A DNA stretch of 64,000 nt from Shewanella sp. OMA3-2 (lineage in GTDB: Bacteria > Pseudomonadota > Gammaproteobacteria > Enterobacterales > Shewanellaceae): positions 1,748,001 through 1,812,000 of the forward strand of contig NZ_CP090974.1 of NCBI RefSeq assembly GCF_021513195.1. The letters are read 5' to 3'. The notes under the pieces are model-generated. The model was not told the DNA's origin, did no database searches, and saw nothing but the letters and a program-made list of their open reading frames with translations. Shown here in pieces: positions 8,761 to 17,467 of the stretch (position 1 is its first letter; each line of letters starts with the position of its first letter). The position numbers and the translations under genes are program-made.

Positions 8761-10545
8761 GTGTTGTCACGTTTGTATGAGTTTATGCCTGGTTTAAATA
8801 CACTGATTAATTATGAGCGAAAGTGGTTTGCTGACGATGTTAAAGCAGCATTATCCGTTGCTGCGGTAGCGCTTCCTGTTGCAATTGCTTATGCCCAACT
8901 TACTGGTGTTAATGCTGCTGTTGGTTTGTATTCATGCGTTTTGCCTATGATGATATACGCCTTATTTGGCACATCTAGACAACTTATTGTTGGACCAGAT
9001 GCAGCAACTTGTGCGGTTATTGCCGCAGTGGTAACGCCACTCGCGGCCGGTGACAGCGTTAAGCATTGGCAACTGGTGATGACCATGACTGCAATGACAG
9101 GTTTTTGGTGCTTAATTGCCAGCCGATTTAAGTTAGGGGTATTGGCTGACTTTTTGTCCAAGCCTATTTTAATGGGGCTATTAAATGGTGTCGCTATTAC
9201 CATTATTGTGGGTCAGTTTTCAAAAATATTCGGTTTTACTTTCGACGAAAGATATTTACTTGAACGTTTAGGTGGCGCCCCCACTTATTTGTCCAAAACA
9301 CATATCCCAACCTTTTTAATGGCAATTCTGACCGTGGCTATTTATTTCGGTATGAAACGGCTTAGACCAAGCTGGCCCTCCTCGATGTTTGCCATCGCTT
9401 TTGGGGCGATATTAGTTTGGGTGTTTAACCTTGAACAATTTGATGTCAAAACTATAGGCACAGTAGCTGGTGGGTTACCTTTATTTCAGGCCCCCGAATT
9501 TAACGTTGGGATTATTCGTGAACTTGTTATGCCCGCGCTTAACTTAGCGGTAGTCAGCTTTGTCAGTATGATGCTAACGGCCCGCAGTTTTGCTGCTAAA
9601 AATGGTTATGATATTGATGCGGATAAAGAGTTTAGAGCATTAGGACTGGCTAATATCGCCTCGGCATTATCACAGGGCTTTGCGGTAAGTGGCGCCGATT
9701 CCCGTACCGCTGTTAATGATGCCAATGGCGGTAAAACACAATTAGTGTCAATTATTGCAGCGGCTATTATTGCCATAATCGCTATTTTTCTGACTGCGCC
9801 GCTGGAGTTTATTCCCAGTGCCGCGTTAGGTGTGGTATTAGTGATAGCGTCAGTGCATCTGTTAGATTTAAAAGCGGTATGGCAATTAAAACGACGTGAC
9901 AAACAAGCTTTCTACTTAGCGTTCACAACTTTGTTTGCGGTATTGTTTATTGGTGTTATCCCTGGGATCACATTGGCAGTATTGCTGGGGTTGTTCCAAT
10001 TTATTCGTACTGTGATGCGCCCAACCGATCAAGTTTTAGGCGTTGATATTACAGGTGTGATTAGAAGTTTAGACAGCAGCGACAAAGCCAAAGCTGTACC
10101 TGGTATTTTTATCTACCGTTTTAATTCACCATTAACTTACTTCAATTCAGGTTATTTTAAACGTCGCTTGTTAGAGCAATACGCAAGACAAAAAGGCGAT
10201 GTAAAATGTGTCATTATTGATGCTGTGCCTTGTTTTACCCACCTTGATTTAAGTGTAATGGCAATGCTTGCCGATCTAGATACGCTTTTCAAAAAGCGTG
10301 GTGTGCGACTTGAGCTTGCTGGACGAAAGCGTCAATTACGGTCATGGTTTGAACAAACGGGGATGAAATCAGGCGACGAAGGTATTTATATTCGTTCAGA
10401 TTTGTATCTAGCGTTAAAAGTGAATCAAAGTAAACAAGCAGCAGATGCGGTAATTCAGGATCACACTCCCGATACAGGGCAAGATAAGCCAGAACTAGAT
10501 AAGTTAGAGCTAGATAAAGTTGTGTTGAACCATAGTCAGATATAA
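8761..10545 (+). CDS. SulP-family anion transporter with STAS domain
   Basis: 594 residues from a GTG at 8761, preceded by AAGGA at good spacing. Residues about 15-420 form the SulP membrane domain; the family signature region VAYA-like (VALPVAIAYAQLTGVNAAVGLYSCVLP) and GPDAATCAVIAAVV are clear. Residues about 435-550 are a cytoplasmic STAS domain (VKCVIIDAVPCFTHLDLSVMAML). The family carries sulfate, bicarbonate, chloride or dicarboxylates, often driven by sodium or protons; which applies here cannot be told. The C-terminal tail has short repeats of (K/Q)xELDKxELDK. It is transcribed alone, with a terminator-like hairpin about 165 bp downstream. Confidence 0.88.
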   Translation: MLSRLYEFMPGLNTLINYERKWFADDVKAALSVAAVALPVAIAYAQLTGVNAAVGLYSCVLPMMIYALFGTSRQLIVGPDAATCAVIAAVVTPLAAGDSVKHWQLVMTMTAMTGFWCLIASRFKLGVLADFLSKPILMGLLNGVAITIIVGQFSKIFGFTFDERYLLERLGGAPTYLSKTHIPTFLMAILTVAIYFGMKRLRPSWPSSMFAIAFGAILVWVFNLEQFDVKTIGTVAGGLPLFQAPEFNVGIIRELVMPALNLAVVSFVSMMLTARSFAAKNGYDIDADKEFRALGLANIASALSQGFAVSGADSRTAVNDANGGKTQLVSIIAAAIIAIIAIFLTAPLEFIPSAALGVVLVIASVHLLDLKAVWQLKRRDKQAFYLAFTTLFAVLFIGVIPGITLAVLLGLFQFIRTVMRPTDQVLGVDITGVIRSLDSSDKAKAVPGIFIYRFNSPLTYFNSGYFKRRLLEQYARQKGDVKCVIIDAVPCFTHLDLSVMAMLADLDTLFKKRGVRLELAGRKRQLRSWFEQTGMKSGDEGIYIRSDLYLALKVNQSKQAADAVIQDHTPDTGQDKPELDKLELDKVVLNHSQI

Positions 10546-10943
10546 TTTGGGGGGTGAATTAGGGTGGGTCTTTGTGGCTGAAATTGGTTAAGAGGAAACC
10601 GCTTTGTTCTTTACATAAAAGTGCAACGCAAAATGTGATATCAAATCATTTAAGAGAATGTTTGCAGATCACCGCTAAAGAGATAATCTCGACAGTTTAA
10701 CAGGCCTAGCAATAGCAGAGTTTTCTATGACTGTTATAGATTGCTTTTTTTGTTGTCATACTGCCATTGTTAAACTAACATTCGCAGCCTAAATGAGTAT
10801 TCACACTCTATTGAAAAATTTGGGCGTATTTAATTATTCCCTTTTAATTTAGCAACACCACGCCCCCTCGAAATTCTGACTTAATTTTGTTACATAAGTC
10901 CTAAAGTAAAGTAAAAAGCGTCGTCTCTTTGGATGTAGCATGT
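10546..10943. other. intergenic region after the SulP gene
   Basis: No gene is seen. It contains the terminator-like hairpin at 10708-10751 and the promoter region of the oxygenase gene. Confidence 0.5.
10708..10751 (+). terminator. probable terminator of the SulP gene
   Basis: AGCAAT pairs with ATTGCT and an inner CTAT pairs with ATAG; the 3' arm is followed by TTTTTTTG. The outer stem is short and the loop irregular. Confidence 0.45.
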
Positions 10944-11567
10944 ATGGTTTCGCCGATAAGTGAAGCAGTGCTGGATGTGATCGCAGATGCGTTAGTCGAT
11001 AAAGGATACATCCTTTTATCTGATATCATTCCTGATTATGTAAGTTTAGCCCTGCTTGAAAAAATGCAGGTTAAGCATGATGTTGATTTTAAATATGCGG
11101 CAATTGGCCGTGGTATTGAACAACAAGTCAATGCTGAAATACGCTCAGATAAAATCAGTTGGCTTGATAAGCAAGATCATACAGACAGAGCATATCTGTC
11201 TATTATGGAACAACTCAGAGAGGGTCTTAATCGACGCTTATTTATGGGGTTGTTTGATTATGAAAGTCACTACGCCGTTTATGAACCTGGTGCACATTAT
11301 AAGAAGCATGTCGATGCTTTAAAAGGCAGTCAAAATCGAATTCTGACAACGGTATTTTTCCTTAATCCACATTGGCAGCTAGATGATGGTGGCGAGTTGC
11401 TTATTTATGATGAATTTGATGTACCGCTTGAAACGGTTCAGCCTCAAATGGGCACGTTAGCGATATTTTTAAGTGAACGTTTTCCCCATGAAGTGTTACC
11501 GACATTAAAAACCCGCAATAGTATTGCTGGGTGGTTTAGGGTAAGTCATGCAACACATGGTTTTTAA
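10944..11567 (+). CDS. 2-oxoglutarate/Fe(II)-dependent oxygenase
   Basis: The ATG at 10944 is preferred over the TTG at 10929; it has GGA about 10 bases upstream. The 207-residue product has the double-stranded beta-helix signature of prolyl-4-hydroxylase-type oxygenases: YEPGAHYKKHVDA supplies the H-x-D iron ligands, FPHEVLP the distal His, and RNSIAGWFRV the 2-oxoglutarate-binding Arg. Such enzymes hydroxylate a protein residue or small molecule using O2, Fe(II) and 2-oxoglutarate. The substrate is not evident. The gene stands alone, followed by a terminator. Confidence 0.85.
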   Translation: MVSPISEAVLDVIADALVDKGYILLSDIIPDYVSLALLEKMQVKHDVDFKYAAIGRGIEQQVNAEIRSDKISWLDKQDHTDRAYLSIMEQLREGLNRRLFMGLFDYESHYAVYEPGAHYKKHVDALKGSQNRILTTVFFLNPHWQLDDGGELLIYDEFDVPLETVQPQMGTLAIFLSERFPHEVLPTLKTRNSIAGWFRVSHATHGF

Positions 11568-11678
11568 TGACTATTGTTTATAATGAATTGGGTTGTTTTT
11601 GGATCAATTAAACAGATAGCCTTAAGGTGAGTCGCTTTAGTCGTTAGATTAACAATAGATATGCCTTAGTTATCTAGA

Positions 11679-11707
11679 AATGCCACATTAATTGTGGCAT
11701 TTTGGTT
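11679..11707 (+). terminator. terminator of the oxygenase gene
   Basis: AATGCCACA, loop TTAA, and TTGTGGCATT form a stem followed by TTGGTTT, about 110 bp after the oxygenase stop. Confidence 0.65.
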
Positions 11708-11845
11708 TAATGGGTTGTTTTCATTGGAGCTAAATTCGATTAAGGTAATATACTCTGATGGTTGTTAATTAAATTTTCAGTAGCATTTTTTGATTCTACA
11801 AACAGATTTTATGCCTTAAAATCAGCACACTAAATAGGACGGGAT

Positions 11846-12250
11846 ATGAGTATCAAAGGAAAGTGGTTTTTAACGGCCTCGTTAGTATGTTTAAGCCAAG
11901 GTGCACAGGCACAAGATCAGGCGGAGCAGGCTTTTACCGATGAGGTTGTTCAGTGTGCGGCCTATTACCAAATCGCTTCAGAAGCGATTGCCTCGATGAA
12001 TGCGCCGCAAATGCAGGCTGTGGGTGAACGCTTAAAAATATCGGCCACTGATGCTGCCACATTGGCGAGTCAATATCGCAGCGTAGAGCAGGTGGATAGA
12101 GATATCGTCGTCCAGAAACAACAACAAATTGCTAAGTTAGGTGGGTCGACTAATTTGGGCGGATTAATGGGGCAATATAAAGAGCTATGTAAAACCGTTG
12201 TCTATGAACCTCAAAAAAGACTGGATTATTGGTCGATGGTGACCATGTAA
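11846..12250 (+). CDS. small exported protein of unknown function
   Basis: 134 residues. A clear signal peptide (MSIKGKWFLTASLVCLSQGAQA) is followed by a mature helical domain with two Cys (in VQCAAYY and KELCKTV) that could pair in the periplasm. The ATG follows GGACGGGAT. I do not recognise the family. It converges on the solute-binding-protein gene across a shared bidirectional terminator. Confidence 0.7.
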   Translation: MSIKGKWFLTASLVCLSQGAQAQDQAEQAFTDEVVQCAAYYQIASEAIASMNAPQMQAVGERLKISATDAATLASQYRSVEQVDRDIVVQKQQQIAKLGGSTNLGGLMGQYKELCKTVVYEPQKRLDYWSMVTM

Positions 12251-12281
12251 TTATCGCCTTGCTCATCTTAAGTTACTGATG

Positions 12282-12310
12282 AAAACCGTATTCAATGAAT
12301 GCGGTTTTTT
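12282..12310. terminator. bidirectional terminator between convergent genes
   Basis: AAAACCGTATT, loop CAATG, and AATGCGGTTTT form an 11-bp stem with one G-T pair. T-runs on both strands allow it to end both the 11846-12250 (+) and 12320-13090 (-) transcripts. Confidence 0.85.
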
Positions 12311-12319
12311 ATTAGGTAT

Positions 12320-13090
12320 TCACAAACTATTTTTGTGTAGACCATAATTAGCCGCTAATCGAGGTAATATTTTTTGTTCCTGTAACTGTGATATCCACTT
12401 TGTGAGTTGTTGTTTACTTATGGGAGCTTTGGGGTTTAATAAAATACCATGGTCATATTTTTGATCCCATTTTTTAGAGACTAACAGCTGTTGTTTGATC
12501 TCAGGATATTGGGCTAAATAAAATTGTAAATAAGACCATGTTACCAGGGCAATATCGGCCCTACCTTTAAGAATGCTCACAATTGAAGCTTTGTTGGAAC
12601 TGACAAATTGGATGTTGTACTGAGTATTAAGTTGCTTAGGATCGACACCCCACTGGGCAAATGCATAATGATAGCCCTTTACTAAACTCAGTACCTTTGT
12701 ACTAAAGTCATCGAAGTAGGCTTGTTCGACCGCTTTGTCTTTTAGTGCGATAAATAATTCACCATCATGAATGTTCAATGGTACAAACTCATGTTCAATA
12801 TTTTTCCAGCCCCAAATAGGGCTTTCAAATAATATCATGTCAAAACGTTTCATTTTATACGCTTTATAGCGGTTACTAATACTGGTTGCAACAAATTCAA
12901 ATTGTACTTCTGATTGAATGCCGTTTAATGCTTTTACGACATCAATTGATAATCCGGTATAAAGCCCATCATTTGATTGACTCAGGTAAGGAGCAAATTG
13001 ATAGCCAGCAACCTTAACGATAGGTTTACCGTAGGCTGATTGCACTGACAGGGTTGCCAAAATGAGTAATATGAATAACAGGCGATGCAT
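12320..13090 (-). CDS. periplasmic family 3 solute-binding protein
   Basis: The ATG at 13090 starts a good signal peptide (MHRLLFILLILATLSVQSAYG); the longer frame begins with a TTG at 13165 without a signal. The mature part of about 235 residues is a type 3 (amino-acid-type) binding fold: VKVAGYQFAPYLSQ, GLYTGLSIDVVKALNG, FDMILFESPIWG, and ADIALVTWSYLQFY. No permease or ATPase gene is adjacent, so it may serve a distant transporter or be one of the orphan binding proteins common in Shewanella. The ligand is unknown. Confidence 0.75.
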   Translation of the reverse strand: MHRLLFILLILATLSVQSAYGKPIVKVAGYQFAPYLSQSNDGLYTGLSIDVVKALNGIQSEVQFEFVATSISNRYKAYKMKRFDMILFESPIWGWKNIEHEFVPLNIHDGELFIALKDKAVEQAYFDDFSTKVLSLVKGYHYAFAQWGVDPKQLNTQYNIQFVSSNKASIVSILKGRADIALVTWSYLQFYLAQYPEIKQQLLVSKKWDQKYDHGILLNPKAPISKQQLTKWISQLQEQKILPRLAANYGLHKNSL

Positions 13091-13225
13091 AAGATTTTTT
13101 ATTAGTTTTATATATGTGTACGAAAAGGTATCACAATGGTTGTAAGATAAATACACTAAATTCAAAGCAACAATAAGGTGTGTTGAGGATATCTTTATGA
13201 TAAATAAACTTTAAATGAGGAAGTT

Positions 13226-13650
13226 ATGTGGTTGCAAAAAAAGTCTAGTGAGTCGCTCAAAAAACGAGGTTTCACCTTATCTGATGATGCGTTATTACAG
13301 TCATTGAAAACCTTTGAAATAGGCTTAGCGCATTTTTCATTCGACATACTTTAGCGTCACTGACATTATTAATAAACATGCCGTTCCAATGGTAAGAGAA
13401 GATTTTGAACGACACCCCAATGTTACTGTATCCAATGTTACTGTATCTGAAAATGCGCCTTCATTATAGACATACATATGAAGGTGTGATGACATGCCTG
13501 CTCATCTTAAATCAACACTTATATAGGTGCTGAACTCACTATCTCCATTCGTAATGGTCGCCTTAATGTGGGGATATGGCAGGGGGCATACCTGTGTGAA
13601 TATCGAGTTCAAGGTTCAGCGCCCAGTATCATCGCAACTTTAAAATGGCC
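13226..13650 (+). pseudogene. yjbQ: decayed yjbQ (UPF0047) gene
   Basis: An ATG at 13226 with an AGGAAG ribosome site starts MWLQKKSSESLKKRGFTLSDDALL, matching YjbQ N-termini. The frame stops at DIL within 45 codons. Scraps in other frames follow: DMPAHLKS-like text near 13490, then ISIRNGRLNVGIWQGAYLCEYRVQG and PSIIATLKWP, which match the conserved C-terminal half (GRIQTGTWQGIWLGEHR in E. coli, from memory). Several stops and frame changes show genuine decay. The intact family has been linked to thiamin phosphate synthase-like activity. Confidence 0.85.
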
Positions 13651-13860
13651 AGTAAGTAATCAGCTTGAGTCTTTGAGGCTTTTTATTTAGTTGAAATTCA
13701 GCTTATCGTGCCGGTCTTGCTTGTGTGAGTTGAAGGATTAGTGATAAATTTGTTGGCTTGAAACTTCAAAAGCATCATATGTTTTATTATGTTGATGTTT
13801 CGCAAAACAAAAAATGCCAATGTTCAGGATGAATGGCAAATAATAAATAGGTGGTTGAAG

Positions 13861-14505
13861 TTGATATCAGTATATTTAGTTGATGATCATGAATTAGTTC
13901 GTACAGGGATCCGTCGCCTGTTAGAAGATGAGCGTGGGATAAAAGTCGTTGGTGAAGCACATGACGGTGAAACCGCCGTACAATGGTCTCGCCAAAATGA
14001 AGCTGATGTGATTTTAATGGATATGAACATGCCTGGTATGGGCGGTTTAGAGGCGACGCGTAAAATACTGCGTTATCAGCCTGATGCTAAAATAATTGTA
14101 TTAACGGTACAAACTGAAGATCCTTTCCCGAAAAAAGTCATGCAAGCAGGCGCATCAGGCTATTTAACCAAAGGGTCAACCTCCCCTGAAGTGATCCGCG
14201 CGATTAGCCAAGTGTCTCGTGGGCAGCGTTATCTGTCCCCTGAAATTGCCCAGCAAATGGCGTTAAGCCAGTTCGATAGTAGTGATGAAAATCCTTTTAC
14301 TAGCCTTTCTGAGCGTGAGTTACAAATCATGTTGATGATAACCAACGGTGAAAAAGTGAATGAGATTTCTGAAAAGCTTAATTTAAGTCCTAAAACGGTT
14401 AACAGCTATCGTTATCGCTTATTCGCTAAGTTAGCGATTAATGGTGATGTTGAATTGACCCGCTTAGCCATTCGATACAAAATGCTCGACACGGGTTCAT
14501 TCTAA
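13861..14505 (+). CDS. uvrY: GacA/UvrY-type response regulator
   Basis: I place the start at TTG 13861 (MISVYLVDDHELVR), with AGGTGG upstream; this gives 214 residues, close to E. coli UvrY. The in-frame ATG at 13789 would add an unusual 24-residue tail. Residues 1-120 are a receiver domain with the acidic pair in VDDHE, the phospho-Asp in VILMDMNMPGMGG and Lys in TKGS. The C-terminal LuxR-type helix-turn-helix reads SERELQIMLMITNGEKVNEISEKLNLSPKTVNSYRYRLF. Partnered with BarA-type kinases, it activates Csr small RNAs. The uvrY-uvrC-pgsA order matches E. coli. Confidence 0.93.
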   Translation: MISVYLVDDHELVRTGIRRLLEDERGIKVVGEAHDGETAVQWSRQNEADVILMDMNMPGMGGLEATRKILRYQPDAKIIVLTVQTEDPFPKKVMQAGASGYLTKGSTSPEVIRAISQVSRGQRYLSPEIAQQMALSQFDSSDENPFTSLSERELQIMLMITNGEKVNEISEKLNLSPKTVNSYRYRLFAKLAINGDVELTRLAIRYKMLDTGSF

Positions 14506-14580
14506 TCAAAGCTTGCGATAACCCGAATTAGGTTGTCGTGATTTTTATTTGTGTCACCATTAACTGTGTTGTAATCAATT

Positions 14581-16413
14581 ATGTCTCACGGGTTCCAATC
14601 TAAACCATTCCTTAGCACTGTGACATCATCACCAGGCGTTTATCGTATGTACGATAAACTTGATAAAGTGATTTATGTTGGCAAAGCCAAAGATCTTAAA
14701 AAGCGTTTAACCTCTTATTTTCGCGCTAATTTACCCAATGTAAAGACCCAGGCATTAGTGGCTAATATTGATCATATTGATGTCACTGTCACTCACAGTG
14801 AAACGGATGCGCTAATTCTAGAAAATGACTATATCAAGCAATACATGCCTAAATACAATGTATTGCTACGTGACGATAAGTCTTATCCTTATATTTTACT
14901 GAGTGGTCATAAACATCCGCGTTTGGCTTATCATCGCGGTGCAAAGCGTGAAAAAGGTCATTATTTTGGGCCCTATCCTAACGGTGGTGCTGTACGCGAA
15001 AGCCTTAATTTAATGCAGAAGTTATTCCCAATTCGTCAATGTGACGACTTGTACTACAAGTCTCGTTCCTGGCCGTGCTTACAGTATCAATTATCTCGTT
15101 GTAGTGCCCCCTGTGTAGGTATTGTGTCTGATGATGATTATCAAGAGCAGGTAAAACTAGCCACGCTATTTTTACGCGGTAAAGATCAACAGGTGATCAG
15201 CACCTTAGTTGATAAAATGGAACACGCTGCGATTAACATGGCCTATGAGCAAGCGGCTCAATATCGTGATCAAATTAGTGCCTTGCGTAAAGTGAGCGAA
15301 CAACAGGAAGTTTCTAATAATAAAGGCGATATGGACGTGATTGGGGTGCATTATGCGTCCGGAGTTGTCTGCTTCCACTTGCTGTTTATTCGAGAAGGTA
15401 AGATTTTTGGTAGCCGCAGTTATTATCCCAGTGTGCCAGCCGAGACTGAGTTAGATGAAGTGTTATCATCATTTTTGGGGCAGTTTTATTTAAATGAAGA
15501 TGTCCAGCGTACAGTACCCAAAGAAGTGATCCTCAGTCATGACTTTGAGGGAATGGAGTTAATCGCAGCCTCAATAGAGCAAGCGTTACAGAAAAAGTTT
15601 TCGATAAAAACCCAGGTCCGTGGTGAACGAGCCAACTTTTTACGCTTAGCCATAACCAATGCCAGTAATGCCGTCGCGACTAGGTTGTCGCACAAGAATA
15701 CTATTGAACAACGATTTAGCCTACTTGAAGAAGCTCTAGAGCTGTCTACGCCAATAAACCGTATGGAATGCTTTGATATTAGCCACACCATGGGGGAGAG
15801 CACTGTGGCTTCGTGTGTGGTGTTTAATCGTGATGGGCCACACAAGGCTGATTATCGGCGCTACAATATCAACGGTATAACCGGCGGAGATGACTATGCC
15901 GCAATGGAACAAGCGATTGGCCGTCGTTTTGACCGAATTGATGAAACCGGTAAGGTTCCAGATATCTTATTTATTGATGGTGGGTTAGGGCAGCTGCGTA
16001 TTGCACAAAACATCGTTGATGAAAAATGTGCTCACTTAGCCAAACCACCTTTACTGGTCGGAGTGACTAAAGGAGAAGGGCGCAAAGCTGGGCTGGAAAC
16101 TTTTGTATTAGGCGGCTCAGAAGAAATTATTCAAATAGCCAGCGACTCACCGGCATTTCATCTTGTTTTGCATATTCGAGATGAGTCACATCGTTTTGCC
16201 ATCACAGGTCACCGTAATAAGCGCCAGAAAACCCGTAACACTTCAACTTTAGAATCGATAGCGGGTGTCGGCCCCAAAAGACGCAAAGCGTTATTGCAAC
16301 ATTTGGGCGGATTACAGGAAGTAAAGAGTGCTAGCGTGGCAGAATTGACAAAAGTTCCCGGAATTAGCCTAGAAATGGCACAAACGATTCATGACACATT
16401 GCGAGGGGGCTAA
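14581..16413 (+). CDS. uvrC: UvrABC excinuclease subunit C
   Basis: 610 residues, the same length as E. coli UvrC as I remember it. The N-terminal GIY-YIG nuclease ([25 protein letters not shown]) makes the 3' incision. A UVR motif for UvrB contact lies near residues 205-240. The central RNase H-like endonuclease ([17 protein letters not shown]... [15 protein letters not shown]) makes the 5' incision. The C-terminus has tandem helix-hairpin-helix motifs ([21 protein letters not shown] and [12 protein letters not shown]). It acts in nucleotide excision repair and sits between uvrY and pgsA, 75 bp after uvrY. Confidence 0.97.
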   Translation: MSHGFQSKPFLSTVTSSPGVYRMYDKLDKVIYVGKAKDLKKRLTSYFRANLPNVKTQALVANIDHIDVTVTHSETDALILENDYIKQYMPKYNVLLRDDKSYPYILLSGHKHPRLAYHRGAKREKGHYFGPYPNGGAVRESLNLMQKLFPIRQCDDLYYKSRSWPCLQYQLSRCSAPCVGIVSDDDYQEQVKLATLFLRGKDQQVISTLVDKMEHAAINMAYEQAAQYRDQISALRKVSEQQEVSNNKGDMDVIGVHYASGVVCFHLLFIREGKIFGSRSYYPSVPAETELDEVLSSFLGQFYLNEDVQRTVPKEVILSHDFEGMELIAASIEQALQKKFSIKTQVRGERANFLRLAITNASNAVATRLSHKNTIEQRFSLLEEALELSTPINRMECFDISHTMGESTVASCVVFNRDGPHKADYRRYNINGITGGDDYAAMEQAIGRRFDRIDETGKVPDILFIDGGLGQLRIAQNIVDEKCAHLAKPPLLVGVTKGEGRKAGLETFVLGGSEEIIQIASDSPAFHLVLHIRDESHRFAITGHRNKRQKTRNTSTLESIAGVGPKRRKALLQHLGGLQEVKSASVAELTKVPGISLEMAQTIHDTLRGG

Positions 16414-16457
16414 AATTAAGGCAAGATTGGCGCAGCTTATGAATAATTGGTCTATTT

Positions 16458-17006
16458 ATGCCGTTTAACTTACCTATCGCATTAACACTGTTTCGTTTAG
16501 TGTTACTGCCTGTTTTTATATTTTTCTTTTACTTGCCATATACTTGGGCACCTTTCGCTGCGGCATTTATTTTCTGGCTTGCGGCGGTGACAGATGCATT
16601 GGACGGCTATGCCGCCCGAAAATTAGGGCAATTAACCCGTTTCGGTGCTTTTTTAGATCCAGTTGCAGATAAGGTGATGGTGTCGACAGCATTAGTCTTG
16701 TTGGTTCAGCAAAATGATAATATTTATTTAACTCTAGCGGCATTGTTTATGATTGGCCGTGAGATAGTCATTTCAGCATTACGAGAGTGGATGGCTGAAA
16801 TCGGTAAACGCGGTGTCGTTGCCGTGTCTTGGATTGGCAAATATAAAACTGCAGCTCAAATGGCCGCAATAGTCGGTTTGATTTGGCAACCTACGCCATT
16901 TTTGACGGATATGGCTTATGCGTTGTTCTATGTGGCAGCATTACTTACTTTCTGGTCGATGATAAGTTACATTTCAGCGGCTTGGAATGATTTAACCGCT
17001 GAATAG
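16458..17006 (+). CDS. pgsA: CDP-diacylglycerol-glycerol-3-phosphate 3-phosphatidyltransferase
   Basis: 182 residues with four or more membrane helices. The CDP-alcohol phosphotransferase motif [13 protein letters not shown]... [10 protein letters not shown] contains all four metal-binding Asp residues. It catalyses the committed step to phosphatidylglycerol at the inner membrane. It begins 45 bp after uvrC, and the tRNA cluster follows, the same order as pgsA-glyW-cysT-leuZ in E. coli. Confidence 0.96.
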   Translation: MPFNLPIALTLFRLVLLPVFIFFFYLPYTWAPFAAAFIFWLAAVTDALDGYAARKLGQLTRFGAFLDPVADKVMVSTALVLLVQQNDNIYLTLAALFMIGREIVISALREWMAEIGKRGVVAVSWIGKYKTAAQMAAIVGLIWQPTPFLTDMAYALFYVAALLTFWSMISYISAAWNDLTAE

Positions 17007-17068
17007 CACATAAATACTTCAATAAGATTATTTAGTGCGCAAACGATAAGTTTTAATAAAAACAGCAA

Positions 17069-17096
17069 TTGACACCAGGGATGAAATCGGTAAAAT
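17069..17096 (+). promoter_or_regulatory. promoter of the tRNA operon
   Basis: TTGACA (17069-17074), a 16-bp spacer and TAAAAT (17091-17096) form a near-consensus sigma70 promoter. It is followed by a GC-rich discriminator (GCACCCCCG), typical of stringently controlled stable-RNA promoters. The first tRNA starts about 68 bp downstream. Confidence 0.75.
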
Positions 17097-17164
17097 GCAC
17101 CCCCGTAGACAAGAGATGAACAGCCGGATAGCCTTGGTGCTTAAAGCGAGTTAATCAGATTTAC

Positions 17165-17240
17165 GCGACATTAGCTCAGTTGGTAGAGCGATACCTTGCC
17201 AAGGTATAGGTCATCGGTTCGAACCCGATATGTCGCTCCA
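17165..17240 (+). tRNA. glyW: tRNA-Gly (anticodon GCC)
   Basis: 76 bases. The acceptor stem GCGACAT pairs with ATGTCGC, CCA is encoded, the anticodon stem-loop is ACCTTGCCAAGGT and the T-arm is CGGTTCGAACCCG. First of three tRNAs in the operon. Confidence 0.97.
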
Positions 17241-17257
17241 AATCCTTTTTTACATGT

Positions 17258-17331
17258 GGCGCGATGGCAGAATGGCTATGCTGCGGATTGCAAATCCGTC
17301 GACCTCGGTTCGACTCCAGGTCGCGCCTCCA
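17258..17331 (+). tRNA. cysT: tRNA-Cys (anticodon GCA)
   Basis: 74 bases. The acceptor stem GGCGCGA pairs with TCGCGCC, followed by T and encoded CCA; the anticodon loop is ATTGCAAAT. Second tRNA of the operon, 17 bp after tRNA-Gly. Confidence 0.97.
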
Positions 17332-17381
17332 CTAAATTGCGTTTGATTGTTAATTTATATTGACTATTAAAACAACACTTT

Positions 17382-17467
17382 GCCCGAGTGGTGGAATCGG
17401 TAGACACAAGGGATTTAAAATCCCTCGCTGAATAAGCGTGCCAGTTCAAGTCTGGCCTCGGGTACCA
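17382..17467 (+). tRNA. leuZ: tRNA-Leu (anticodon TAA)
   Basis: 86 bases with the long variable arm of a class II tRNA. The acceptor GCCCGAG pairs with CTCGGGT (one G-T end pair), CCA is encoded, and the anticodon stem-loop GGGATTTTAAAATCCC carries UAA. Its last 19 bases are repeated four more times downstream. Confidence 0.97.
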
